Part shown: piece after piece, positions 10,937 to 21,986 of the stretch
Position numbering within the stretch: the stretch's first letter is position 1
Layout of the letters: every line of letters starts with the position of its first letter
From: Ligustrum vulgare
Taxonomy: Eukaryota > Streptophyta > Magnoliopsida > Lamiales > Oleaceae
Assembly (NCBI GenBank): GCA_963555705.1
Contig: OY743172.1
Location: forward strand, 27,837,446-27,901,445
Length of the DNA: 64,000 bases
Reading direction: 5' to 3'
Program-made: the position numbers and the translations under genes
Notes under the pieces: generated by a model
Databases searched by the model: none
Seen by the model: only the letters and a program-made list of their open reading frames with translations
What the model was told of the DNA's origin: nothing

Positions 10937-12128
10937 ATTCTGAACTGCTTGCATTGTTGGTTTTGTAACGGATAAACGTGCAGGGTGTCAAAGGAATTAT
11001 ATGCTCCTGCACTTAGAGGTATAATGTTGTCCATTGGAATTAAACTCTCCTTTGATGATTTTGCTCTTGCATATAAAAGGTAGCTTTTGCTTTCTTCTCT
11101 TCTATCTTTGTGAACTTCATCGTGTTTGTATTGGAATTTACATTTTCATGTCTGTTGAATTGACTCTCAAGAAATAATAAGCTCTTGTTTGTTGCAGACC
11201 TGTGCCATTATCTGTTGGCTTTGTTGCACAGTATGTTCTGAAACCGGCACTCGGGGTGTTCATAGCACGCTCATTCAAGATGTCACCGGTGTTCTATGCC
11301 GGTTTTGTTCTCAGATCTTGTGTTGCAGGAGCTCAGCTATCGAGCTATAGCAGTTTCTTGAGCAAAGGAGATGTGGCATTGAGCATTCTCTTGACCAGCT
11401 CGACCACCATTGCATCCGTTCTTGTTACTCCAATCTTAACAGGCCTTCTCATTCGCTCTGCCATTCCAATCGATGCAGTAGCTATGGCAAAATCAATTTT
11501 ACTGGTATTATTAAACTAAAATAGATCAAATAAGTGGTTAATATACTTTGTTTTTCTGTTGAATTTTCCGTTTTACCAGGTGGTTCTTGCTCCAGTGACT
11601 CTTGGCTTAATGCTAAACACTTGTGCCAAACCAGTTGTGTCCGTTGTACAAGCTGTGATGCCATTGGTTGCAATGTTTTGTACCTCAGTGTGCATAGGAA
11701 GCCCTCTTGCTATAAATAGGAGCAAAATTCTTTCCACTGAAGGTCTAAGATTGGTCTGCCCTGTAGTGTCGTTCCATGTTGTGGCGTTCATCTTGGGCTA
11801 TTGGTTCTCAAAAACCCCCCCTTTAAGGTAGGACGTTCCCTTTGTCGTTGGCTGTGAATTCAATCTTACAGTAGGGTGGCACTGTGGCAGGTTAAAAGAA
11901 GACGAATGCAGGACAATTTCATTGTTCACAGGAATGCAAAGTTCAACGCTGGCACGACTTCTCGCGACTCAATTCCTTGGATGTGCTCAAGCCGTTCCAC
12001 CTGCTTGCTCGGCGGTTGCTATGGCTATCATTGGCCTTTGTCTGGCTTCTTTCTGGGGCAGTGGATATCGAATCAGAGACTTGCCATCTTTTTTAATTCC
12101 ACAAGCTCGATCCACCATCAAGACTTAA
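10240..12128 (+). CDS. BASS3: Plastid BASS-family sodium/metabolite cotransporter, BASS3-like
   Basis: Five exons: 10240-10802, 10984-11079, 11198-11504, 11580-11827 and 11891-12128, all with GT-AG introns and a continuous frame of 483 residues. Residues 1 to about 90 are rich in Ser, Lys and Pro and look like a chloroplast transit peptide. From about residue 165 follow the hydrophobic helices of the bile acid:sodium symporter fold, with the family signatures AGAQLSSYSS, TSSTTIASVLVTP in exon 3, GYWFSK near the end of exon 4, and FTGMQSSTLARLLATQ in exon 5. These match plant BASS3 better than other BASS members I know. The family moves organic anions with sodium across the plastid envelope; the substrate of BASS3 is not settled. 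Intron 1 holds an (AT)22 tract. Intron 4 is only 63 nt; the downstream acceptor was chosen because the upstream CAG at 11869-11871 breaks the frame. Confidence 0.88.
10891..10934. repeat. (AT)22 microsatellite in BASS3-like intron 1
   Basis: Uninterrupted run of 22 AT units inside the first intron. Such runs are highly length-variable in plants. Confidence 0.95.
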
Positions 12129-12289
12129 AAGTTGAACCGTCTTATCTAAAAGCTTAAACTTCTAGACGAGGTGTTTCAACATAGTATTAAATACCTATTC
12201 CTCAAGCCCCAAAATGCCCTCTATAGAAGAAAGTTTCCATGGAATTGTTTCATCAAATAAGGCTATTATTGTACCAGAGCATATTCCTC

Positions 12290-12295
12290 AATAAA
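12290..12295 (+). promoter_or_regulatory. Candidate poly(A) signal of the BASS3-like gene
   Basis: Canonical AATAAA 162 bases after the stop codon, in a T/A-rich setting. Plausible 3' UTR end; plant poly(A) signals are loose, so use is inferred. Confidence 0.45.
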
Positions 12296-12309
12296 TCTTA
12301 TTGATAGTT

Positions 12310-14000
12310 AGAGACTATTCAGATCAAGAAAGAGTAGGTTCATAAAAAAATGTTGTTGATCCTGCATTAAACACAATGTTGTTGAGCCAGGAGCAGAACT
12401 CTGGTCAATTTTACTTGCTGATAATCCTTTATAATACAGTAACGGTTCTTCTTTATGGTGATTTTGTGACTTCAATTTGGAATGACGTAGTAGAAGGCAG
12501 CGGAAGTTTTCAATCTTGAATTGGGTTAAGAGTTAGCTAAATTCTGTCATCGTCAACTTAGGCTTGAGAATTCAATGAATAATGCACCTCAGGTGCAGCC
12601 TGCAGGGGTGTTGGTTGTCGAATGATACTTGCTTTGCCTTTCCTCCACTGACAGCGGCATAGACAGCCTAACACTTGCAAAAAGGGCTTTTCTCAGACAT
12701 GGCCACTCCATTGAGAGAATTAGTAAGAGAAGAAGCTTTAGAATACTTCTTATGTGAATGTATGGAAATGACTATAGTAATAGTGAACTAATGAGTTAGG
12801 ATTATCGATCCATCAAGATTGTTTACTCAATTACACCTCAGATACATATTTTTAATAACAAATACACGCAATAGATTTTTGATTTGAAAATGTTAAATTA
12901 CTTTGATTAAAACTTTGAATTAAATTTAAAACAAGGTAAATAAATGGTTCAAATATGAAGTTGCATAATTTTGATGATAAAAGAGTATAGATTCATGATT
13001 TCACTTACATTCATCTAATTATTTCTTCACCATATAAATTGATAGGTTGCATATTAATCATTTTGGATCCGATTTTTCTATTTTAACTAATAGTCCATCT
13101 CGAGTGGAGTTGGTCTTAATTGGTTGGATTAATCTACTATATTTCTATTTCGATTAAAACTCAACAAATTAAATGAAACATTAGTATAAATAACCAAATG
13201 AGTCATCTAGGGTTAAATGTATATTTCATTCCATAAGAACTTAGAACAAATATTGTATTATTTTAAAATGCACAACAATATATCAACAATTGCACAATTC
13301 ATTCAACTCAAGCATAAATTGGCCAAATAAATGCAAGACATTAAATACAACAATAAATGCACAAAACTTGAAATTACATAACAAGTATTGAAATTAATTA
13401 AAGGGATAATTACATCTGAAGACCCAAACCTTACAAACATTTGCAAGTTTTATCCTAATCTTTGTTCTGTTGCAATCACCATCCTAAACCTTTCAACTTA
13501 TTCCGATGGAGGCCCAAATAGATGGAATCCATCCAATTTGCCGTTAGTTGACCAAGAAAATTGACTTTGAGCAAAATTTGACCAATTTTTAACTGGTTAA
13601 AACAGTAATTTTTTATTTGAATAAATAAAACCAAATAGATTATTTAAATATAAATTCAAATAAATAAATAAATAAACTTCATCTTCTTCCCATCCCCCAC
13701 CCCACCCCATCCACGATCCAAATCACAAACATTTGAGCGTGTATAGGGTTTGGATAAAGTGAATGAGGTATTAAGGAATTTGATAAGAGTGAAATGGGGA
13801 ATTCACGTTAGCGAGTTTGAGGTATTGTGTGGTGAGATTGACAGCGTGTTTAAGGGCTCTGTTTATGGATAGATTGGCAAATTGTAGGTTTTGTGTTGGG
13901 GCAATGATGGGGTCTGTTTCGATAGAGGGTGCAGAAAGCTATGTTTTTCATTTTTATATTGGCTTCACATCAGATCAGGATTCATAATGCTAAAAATCCT
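12310..14000. other. Intergenic; possible MULE end near 13403
   Basis: 12310-13400 shows no gene. From about 13403 the sequence (GGATAATTACATCTGAAGACCC, continuing with a Tyr/Pro-rich T/C strand to about 13560) looks like the terminal inverted repeat of a Mutator-like element, but no opposite end was found. A 41-codon open stretch follows at about 13748-13870 without a recognised family. Treated as decayed transposon DNA. Confidence 0.3.
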
Positions 14001-15158
14001 GACTTTTATCTTCGAGTTAGGAGTAGACTGATAATTGAGGATTGCAATAGGATCACATGAAATTAATTTGTGACATTGACTATACAAATTTAGTTTCACT
14101 TAACTGTCATATGTGAGACCTTAATCCTGATCGGATAATGAACTTTAATTACTAGTTTGAAGTTCTTTGAAGTATTAATGTGCGAGATCAAATTGCTAAT
14201 CAATATATCGGTATTTTGAGAATTAAAGTGAACTAACGAGGAATATATATTCGTACTATGGAATCCATCACCTTTTAGATATGATCACAATCTCACTGCT
14301 TCTTCTAGTGGAGAATTAAATCTGAGCTTAGTAATTTGAGAGTGATCATTGAATTCTATGATGTGATACGTTCACATGAGCTATCAGAGAGAAGATAAGA
14401 GTTGAGAATTTATGAATATTCTTTAACCTTACTCTGAATACTCGAGTTGATCAACGGGGGTAACATGTAAGAACTATAAGTCAGAGGATATAATTATTGG
14501 TTATTATTTTAGTAATTTCAATTTTATTAAGAGTGTAATCTCGTTCTTTTAGTGGAATATAACATGATTAATAAATTATTTTGACTGATCAAGAATTGAC
14601 CAGGTCAGATTTAATTTATTGGACCCTAGTTTAAATGGGTCCGATCAAATTCCTTTAGTGTCTTCACTATAACAGACATATATAGACTTATAACTTGTAT
14701 TTTACTGTACATAAGTGGGCTTGAGTTATAGTACTAGGTTTTGTAGGGTTTTGAGTGTAAAGAGGTTATAATTAAATAGTCACCTGAGATTGTTTTTCTT
14801 TACCTATTACACTGGTAGGCAGGACACATAGTAAAGTATGTAGTGTGTATTTTCTCTTTTGATTAAAAACTCTAGCCCTAGTGTAACCTAGATCTAGATC
14901 GAGAAAAGTGATCACACACTTGTATAACTGCTATTGGAGAACACCAAGGAAAGTTTGAGGGTTTGGACCGTTAGTGGAATCAAGAGAAACAATCAAAGCA
15001 TATAATTGTTAAGTACACTACAATGGTAATAATTGTCTAGATTATTATCTGTGCAAAATTATTTAATCTAATTAAATACATAAAATGGTTAATTCCTGTT
15101 ACGGGATAATCCAAATCACTATAAATTAAGTTTTGTGATTAGACATCGTATCCCAACA
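14000..15158. mobile_element. Diverged, truncated LTR copy (same family as 60592-62041)
   Basis: From about 14046 to 15158 this is a diverged reverse-complement copy of the solo LTR at 60592-62041. Shared landmarks include GTATTTTGAGAATTAAAGTGAACTAA-type sequence near 14210-14235, TCGAGTTGATCAACGGGGGTAACATGT-type sequence near 14441-14467, and the terminal CCCAACA at 15152-15158. The first third of the family LTR is missing or too diverged to align. No coding domain is attached, so this is a truncated LTR relic. Confidence 0.7.
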
Positions 15159-16041
15159 GTTTCATCCTCAATCTTTTTTTTTTTTTTTTTTTTCAAACTC
15201 ACTATAAATTGCAGATTTGTTGGATAAAATTGGTGTGCATAAATTATATTCTGTTTAACAAAAAACGGTGCATGAAAAAGACAATAAAATGACAACTTAC
15301 ACTTGCAAAATATCGAATAGAAACTTGACTTATCGAAATCATGATATGTGCACAAATTTCAACATACTAAAATATAGAAATTAGAAGGAGATAAAATTAA
15401 ACGAGGCATGCGAATGTAAATCTCCTTAAGATAGATTTTGTCTCTAAACTGGTACAAACATGATCAAATGAACGTTCGTCTCTCAAGATACAACTTTTTC
15501 TCGAAAATTAGTATAGCACAATATTAATATGGTCGGGCTAACCAACGCTTGATTGCACTCTTCATGAACGAAAGATATCGAAAACAAAACTCTAAAATAA
15601 TATAAAAACTATATGAACATAATTTGGAGAATGAGAGAAGTAGACATCAATTATATTGAATTGATTTGGAGTGAAGAAAATGGAACTAGGAGGGTCGAAT
15701 TTACAGATTTTCATTCACTTGTTCGAAAGGTTGCATCTTATTAAAAGGTCATATATCATTTTTTCATGCACATTTTCTAATTTTTTCGAAAAAAATATGA
15801 TTCTCTATTAGTATCTTTTGTATTTGAAGAGTCGCATCCAATCGATGCACCTATTGGGGATTTTTTTAATCCACACATTTTAATCGTAAATTAACCCAAA
15901 ATTCCAACAAGATTTTCTCAATAAAATAACTTTATATGTAAATCCAATTTTTTCCCCTATATCTTAACCATTTATTTACATACAATACATACATACATAT
16001 ATAAAAAGGGAGAATGAGGGAGAAACTTTTGAATACCTATT

Positions 16042-16099
<58 letters not shown>

Positions 16100-16938
16100 C
16101 CATTATTCCATTATTCCCTTATCCCCTTATTTAATAAAATAATTCATTACATTAATTTATTATCTAACAATTTACAATATTATAATATAATTTCATATTA
16201 TTATATTTTCTTATTTATTTAGTGTTAAAATTAATTTATTATCTTATAATTTACAATGTGGTAATATGATTTCATATTATTATATTTTTAATTTACTTAA
16301 TTTTATCAACATCTATATTTGCATCTACAATCTACAATATGTTAAAGGTGTGGATGTGTTAGAAACTTTTGTTTTCTCATTTTAGCATTAAATTGTTATG
16401 TTTTCGATCAATATTACATTTAACTAATTTATTTTCATTAAATATTATTAGTTATTAATATTAATTTATAGTACATTTAAATATTTTCTTTTTGCACCCT
16501 TAAGTTTTTATGTTTTTGGTTAATATTACTCTTAGTATTTAATTTATTTTCATTAAATACAATTATTAGCTTTTATATCATTCTACTGTGCATTTTAATA
16601 TTTTTATCTTTTGTCAATATAAATTCTTATTAAAATCATTAATTAATTCATATAAAATAAAGTTCAAATTTTTTAGTTATATTCTAAGCAAGAAAATAAA
16701 TGAATAATTTCAAAACTCTTTAGAAAAAAATGACTGAAATTTTGGTTTATACTTACATAACATTAAATTTTTTTCTTTCATTATAGAAATATACTCCTAA
16801 ATTAATTTGTTTGTCTATGTTTATTTATTTATTTTTTAAAGCGACTTATCGTAAATATTTTAAATTTTAAATTTATCTAATGTTTTATAATGTCAGATTA
16901 TCTCTTGATATATGACATGTGATTTCTTTATAGTGACA
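15159..16938. other. Intergenic with (CA)22 microsatellite
   Basis: No gene recognised. Contains a T tract near 15174-15194, a (CA)22 run at 16049-16092 and strongly AT-rich sequence after 16100. Confidence 0.45.
16049..16092. repeat. (CA)22 microsatellite
   Basis: Uninterrupted dinucleotide run, preceded by a TCTCTC stretch and followed by TATATATC. Confidence 0.95.
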
Positions 16939-16947
16939 TTTAAACAT

Positions 16948-18570
16948 GGGAAATTGACGCATTTTGTCCCTAAACGTTGGCCTCTTTGTGAAATGGGTCC
17001 CTAACTTTTCATTTTTTATGCTGAATTCCTTAAACATTACATTCTTTGGCGTAAGAGTTCATTTTGGATAATTTCCTTCTATTTTAATATTAAAAAAATA
17101 AGAAAAGACGAAAATGCCCTTCTACATAATTGGTGCAATTAGTCCCTGAACTTCATATTTGGTGTTTGAGTCCCTAACATATCAATTTGGTACAAGTGGT
17201 CCCTAAATATGGCATTATTTAGCGCAATAAGTCTTTAACCTTTCAATTTGGTGCTTAAGTCCTCAAACGTCGTATTATTTAGCGCCATGTATCCTTTTAG
17301 ATAGTTTTCTTCCATTCCATCTTTAAAAAAATAATTTTATTTTTATCAAAAATATTAAAATGCTCTTATAGTAATAAATAAATAAGCATTTTTTTGGTAA
17401 CTTAAAATTTTTGTTTCTTGCTTTGTTAGAGTCTCTTTCGTTGTTTCAATTGGGCTTCCTATAAAGATTTTTTACTGTGCTAACACAAATTCTCCAATTT
17501 ACCATCTTTAAAAATTCAATTTTCTTTTTATACAAAAAAAAAAAAAAAAAGATACAAAAAAGAGGCTTTATTTATTTGTATAAGAAAATTGATTTTAGAT
17601 AAATTTACCTTTTTTTTTCTTTTTTTATATAAATTTCATTTTTACTTTTAAAAGGAAATTGATTTTAGATAAATTTATTTTTTAAATAAGCCTATTTATT
17701 CGTTTAAGAAAATTGATTATGGATAAATTTATCTTTTTGTTTTCTTCAGATAGTTTTTCAAAAAGAAAATTGTTGCTTCCTTTTTATGGGAAACTTACAA
17801 CTTTTAAGGCTTATTTAAAAAATGAAATTTATCTAAAATTAATTTTCTTTTAGAAACAAAATGAAATTTATCTTGAAAAAAAAAATTAATTTGTCTAAAA
17901 TCAATTTTCTTAATTAAACAAATAAATAAAGCCCCTTTTGTTTTTATTTTTATTTATTTATTTATTTTGTATAAAAAGAAATTTAAATTTTTAAAGGTGG
18001 TAAATTGAGGAATTTGTGTTAGCACAGTAAAAACTTTTATAGAAAACCCAACTGAAACAACATAAGAGATTTTGACAAAGTAAGAAACAAAAAAATTTAA
18101 GTTGCCAAAAAGGGACTTATTTATTTATTAATATAAGAGCATTTTAATATTTTTTTTTGACAAGAGAGCATTTTAATATTTTTGATAAAAATAAAATAAA
18201 ATTTTTAAAGATGGAATGGAAGAAAACCATTTAAAAGGATATGTGACGTTAAATAATACAACGTTTGGGGACTTAAGTACCAAATTGAAAGGTTAAAGAC
18301 TTATTACGCGAAATAATGCCAAAGTTTAGGGACCATTTGCACCAAATTGAAATGTTAGGGACTCAAGTTCAGGGACTAATTGCGCTAATTATGTGTAAGG
18401 GTATTTTCCTCTTTCCTGAATTTTTTAACATTAAAATGGAAGAAAATCATTCAAAATGACCTCTTGCGCTAAAGAATATAACGTTTAAGGAGTTCAGCAC
18501 CAAAAATGAAAAGTTAGAGATCTATTGCTCAAAGATACCAACGTTTATGGTCTAAATGCGCCAATTTCCC
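16948..18570. mobile_element. Mutator-type foldback element with very long inverted repeats
   Basis: The element starts GGGAAATTGACGCATTTTGT and ends with the near-complement ...ATGCGCCAATTTCCC. It is flanked by a perfect 9 bp duplication TTTAAACAT (16939-16947 and 18571-18579), the duplication length of Mutator-like elements. The two arms pair over most of their length: blocks near 17150-17290 (TAGTCCCTGAACTT, GGTCCCTAAATATGGC) recur inverted near 18240-18380, and GTGCTAACACAAATTC near 17478 recurs inverted near 18010. Only a short centre around 17750-17800 is left unpaired. No transposase is present, so it is non-autonomous. Confidence 0.85.
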
Positions 18571-18579
18571 TTTAAACAT

Positions 18580-19644
18580 TTGTTTAATATATATTTTGAG
18601 GAATTTAGTAAAAATTTTCGATAAAATATTAATTTATTAAAAATTGCAAATAATTTACAATTTAATTTTTGTAACAATATTAATTACCTCAACTACTTTC
18701 AAATACAAAATTAATACTTCAAAAATATTATATGTGTCATTCATCTTATACAAAACTTGCAAAGCACGTGCTAATTACTACTGGTCTTTAAAAAAAATTA
18801 TTTTTACAAAATTTTTTGTTCTAAAAAATGGAGCTTCAATTATCTTCAAAACACTAAGGACAACTGGATATGTCCCATTCTACCAACTACCAAGATAACA
18901 TGTCAACTGGAAACTACTCAAAATGCTTGGGATCATAAAAAAATTCATTTTTGTAGCCATTCAAACAACAATTTTACTAATTCAACAATCAATTATGAAT
19001 TCAGGGTGAAAATCAATTCAACTCGATTCATTTCATTTCCTATTCTAACTCAGCCTTGGTCCAACCTCATTATGAATTTCGCGTTTGGTCTTCCACGTAT
19101 ATATATATCTATAGATAAAATGATTCTGTCTTTGTTGTCCTTGATTGCTTCTTGAAGATGGTACACTATTGCCTATAAAAGACTGCTTTGTTATTCATTC
19201 TAGAGGTGTATCGCCTACTTTTATCATGTCCGATCTTGACGTCAGCTTTCTGATCATTTATTGTCGTCAAAGCTTGGTGTTAGGCTGTGATGCCAATTGG
19301 TCCAGGAACGATGATGAAATCATGAGCGAACTCTGTTACAATTTCCTTAGAACCCGAACCCTTCGTAGTTCGGGAAAAAGCGATATTACTGATCTGCTAC
19401 TCTACAGCTACTTTTAACTTCTGAGATACTCTAGCTAGTCCGTTTGATCAGATTTGAGATCAGTGGTTGGCAGGTTGCAAGTTCATAAATTTGTTCCTCT
19501 GTTATCCTGTTAGGCCATTTCATCTGATTAATTTCTATCGTTTTTGCTTCTTGGCTTCCATAATTCTATCTTCTATCCTCGAGTTTTCTTCCGAACCTCT
19601 GGTTAGAAGTTGTTGTTTTCATTTTCCTTAGCGTTATACAGTCC

Positions 19645-19650
<6 letters not shown>
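18580..19650. other. Intergenic, no gene recognised
   Basis: AT-rich to about 18900, then more balanced. A 90-codon plus-strand frame at 19145-19417 lies in more gene-like composition but starts from a weak context, has no recognised domain and no clear promoter, so I do not call it. Confidence 0.35.

Positions 19651-19710
<60 letters not shown>
19651..19710. repeat. (AG)30 microsatellite
   Basis: Uninterrupted run of 30 AG units. Any frame across it reads as alternating Arg-Glu and is not a gene. Confidence 0.95.
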
Positions 19711-19714
<4 letters not shown>

Positions 19715-20086
19715 TAAATTTTCCCAAATATTATACAATCCCCTATGTTTTCATGATCTGCTATTTTCTTGGTAGATTTTGTAAAGACTTCTTGGGGGCT
19801 GCTGGAGGCAGGAGCAATATACAAGAAACCATGTAATAATTTTTATACAAATCAAGAGTAATAATAATATAATTACAAGACTAAAAAATCAGCAGCTGTG
19901 GAAAGAGCTGACAAAAGTACCATATTCCTATAACTGTACACCATAATATTATTCTTAAGATACATTTAAAACATGTATATCTAAGAGATTTAATATGATA
20001 TAGGATACAACCTCAGGGACAAATTAAGATCATCTTTTACAGTACTCATCACATGGAATTTTACCGATATATGGATGAAGTATAGC

Positions 20087-20560
20087 TCAAGTGGAAGAAT
20101 GATCTACAATATTTCTCATGATCTGTACTTGGGCTTGAAGACATTTTACGTAGTGAGCTGTTTCATTCAGCAATCTGCAAAACTTCATTTCTTCACCGCC
20201 TGGTACAAGCTTCCGAAGATCACTCAACTGCTCAAAACCTAGCAATTGATCTCCAGGGTTTCCTCTTGCACCTCTTCTCAATAAAGAATGAGTTCGGCTT
20301 CGTTTCATCAGAGCACAATGAAATGTACGGTTCCGAATCTTCCAAAGAGTTGCATGACTCCAAGCTCTCCTTGGTCCGACAGCGGAAGCCATCGATGCAT
20401 AGGATGCAACCCTAATCAAATGATATCTCCTGTAATTCTCTCTGATAGATGGCGAAGCTGGTCTATTCTTGTTCAATTTGTTCAGGGCTTTAAGGAACCG
20501 GTATGTAAACCTAGATTTGACTGAACTAAGGTTCGAGGGGAGTCGCGGAAGAGTAGTCAT
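20087..20560 (-). CDS. IBH1-like atypical bHLH transcription regulator
   Basis: Intronless gene for 157 residues. The N-terminal half is Arg/Ser-rich, including RFTYRFLKALNKL (17-29) and RRAWSHATLWKIRNR (64-78), a conserved block of the IBH1/IBL1 group. The C-terminal helix-loop-helix spans about 106-152, with LRKLVPGGEEM (115-125) in helix 1 and the loop, and LLNETAHYVKCLQAQVQIM (130-148) in helix 2. The Glu/Arg residues needed for E-box binding are not in place, as in this non-DNA-binding class. Family members dimerise with growth-promoting bHLH proteins and restrain brassinosteroid- or gibberellin-driven cell elongation; that role is inferred. Length matches IBH1 proteins. A TATA-like sequence lies about 235 bases upstream. 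It could equally be called IBL1. Confidence 0.8.
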   Translation of the reverse strand: MTTLPRLPSNLSSVKSRFTYRFLKALNKLNKNRPASPSIRENYRRYHLIRVASYASMASAVGPRRAWSHATLWKIRNRTFHCALMKRSRTHSLLRRGARGNPGDQLLGFEQLSDLRKLVPGGEEMKFCRLLNETAHYVKCLQAQVQIMRNIVDHSST

Positions 20561-20794
20561 GGAGGGTAATTGGCGAGAAGATTGAGAATCAAAGAAATTT
20601 TTTAGGGTTTCTTCGTGTTGGGTTCTTTCTTTTATTTGTAAAAGCTAAGAAAAGCAAAGCTTCTTTCACAATGAATCGAGAAAGCAACTGCTACTCTACT
20701 GCTACCCTTAGAGATGAAGATTTTCTTCTGAGTAAAGGGACTTCTTTGCTCAAATTAATTAAACTTCACTGAGATTTCTTGACAGGAGATTTAC

Positions 20795-20804
20795 TATAAA
20801 TATA
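20795..20804 (-). promoter_or_regulatory. TATA-like element of the IBH1-like gene
   Basis: TATATTTATA on the minus strand, 235 bases before the start codon, leaving a 5' UTR of about 200 nt. Position is plausible; use is not demonstrated. Confidence 0.3.
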
Positions 20805-20899
20805 ACAAGCATGCATGTGGGTGTTTGTGCGAGAGAGATAGAGGGAATGGTGCAATGAATTATCAAGAACGAATGAGTTAAGAAAATGTGAGAAGACGA

Positions 20900-21237
20900 C
20901 TAAAAATCAATCTTTCATTTTCGAGGTGAAAAGATTGTTTTGTAGGGTTGGATAAGAGCCAACGGCCATATGATCGCACATGGTTGCACATACCCACTTG
21001 AATGGTGGACCATTTTCAATTACGTGGGTCCATTACTACTACATTGTAGTCTCTATTCGTTAGAAAAAATCTGATTAAAATTTATATCAAAGTCAATAAT
21101 TAATTTTAATAATATATTTCGTAGGTTTTACAACTTTTCAATCATACATATCATAAAATTTTATCAAAATTTACTAAAAATCTAATTTTAATTTCTCCCA
21201 ACCAAGTATATAATACATTTTCAAGTCATCAAGTATA
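20900..21237. other. Upstream region of the IBH1-like gene
   Basis: AT-rich sequence with no gene. It merges into a MITE-like repeat at about 21238. Confidence 0.4.
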
Positions 21238-21425
21238 GCCCCCATTTGATTTTCATTAAATTTTTCTCATTTTTCTACAGTATTCAATCTCAACCATCCA
21301 TCAAAAGTCAAGCCCACAATTTTTTACTTTTCAACCAAATCTCAACCATCATTTCTCCAAAAAATCACTATTCATTTAAAAAAAAACTCATTTTAAACAA
21401 CACCAAACACACTCATATAGAACTA
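21238..21425. mobile_element. MITE-like repeat, copy 1
   Basis: About 185 bp with a near-identical inverted partner at 41390-41580. Shared landmarks are TTTTTCTACAGTATTCAATCTCAACCATC, ATTGTGGGCTT (as its complement), and TCTCCAAAAAATCACTATTCATT. The ends carry weakly matching CCATTTGAT and GTGTTTGG motifs. No coding content. Two dispersed copies of equal length support a small non-autonomous transposon. Confidence 0.6.
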
Positions 21426-21584
21426 AAGTGACAAGCATGAAAGCGGCCACCGAATTCATAATTGAGGCCGCTATGGTAAAAATATTGGTGCTAATTTTTA
21501 TAATGAGAAATGAGCTAGCTAGGAAATAAAGTCAAATCACCACAATGTCAATTGAAAATGTCTCAATATAATTATTCTTTTAGT

Positions 21585-21692
21585 TATATCAAAGGTAGTG
21601 TTAAAAACCTATTTTTGGGGGGAAAATATAAAAGAGGGGCCAAATTTGGCCTCTTATTTAGAGATTTCACACTTCATTTTCTTCGTTAGGTT
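21585..21692. repeat. Paired repeat R1, first copy
   Basis: About 107 bp, roughly 90 percent identical by eye to 21881-21986. Its core is the palindrome GGCCAAATTTGGCC framed by AAGAGG...CCTCTT-like flanks, so it can form a short hairpin. Confidence 0.7.
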
Positions 21693-21880
21693 TTTTACAT
21701 TACCTTTTTTCGCCAACACTAGTATTGCTCTTATAGGGACCTAAAAGCTTCGTATTAAAATAAATAAAATAAGGGTCTTATCAATAAATGAGCCTGAAAG
21801 AAATAAAGTGATCAAATCACTTACATGATATTATTTTTAGTGAATCCACCAAGAAGGTAGATATATTTATTAATTATATA

Positions 21881-21986
21881 TATATCAAAGGTAGTGTTAA
21901 AAACCTATTTTTGGAGGGAAAAATATAAAAGAGGGGCCAAATTTGGCCTCTCATTTAGAGCACCCTCCATTTTCTTCATTAGGTTT
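21881..21986. repeat. Paired repeat R1, second copy
   Basis: Direct repeat of 21585-21692, 296 bases downstream, with the same GGCCAAATTTGGCC palindrome. Differences are a few substitutions and a short replacement near the end (CACCCTCC for TTCACACTTC). Confidence 0.7.

Noticed and set aside
19145..19417. 90-codon frame
   Set aside because: No start context, promoter, domain or splice support; composition alone is not enough.
19648..19836. Arg-Glu repeat frame
   Set aside because: It is a translation of the (AG)30 microsatellite.
20288..20524. Plus-strand 78-codon frame
   Set aside because: Antisense shadow of the IBH1-like gene.
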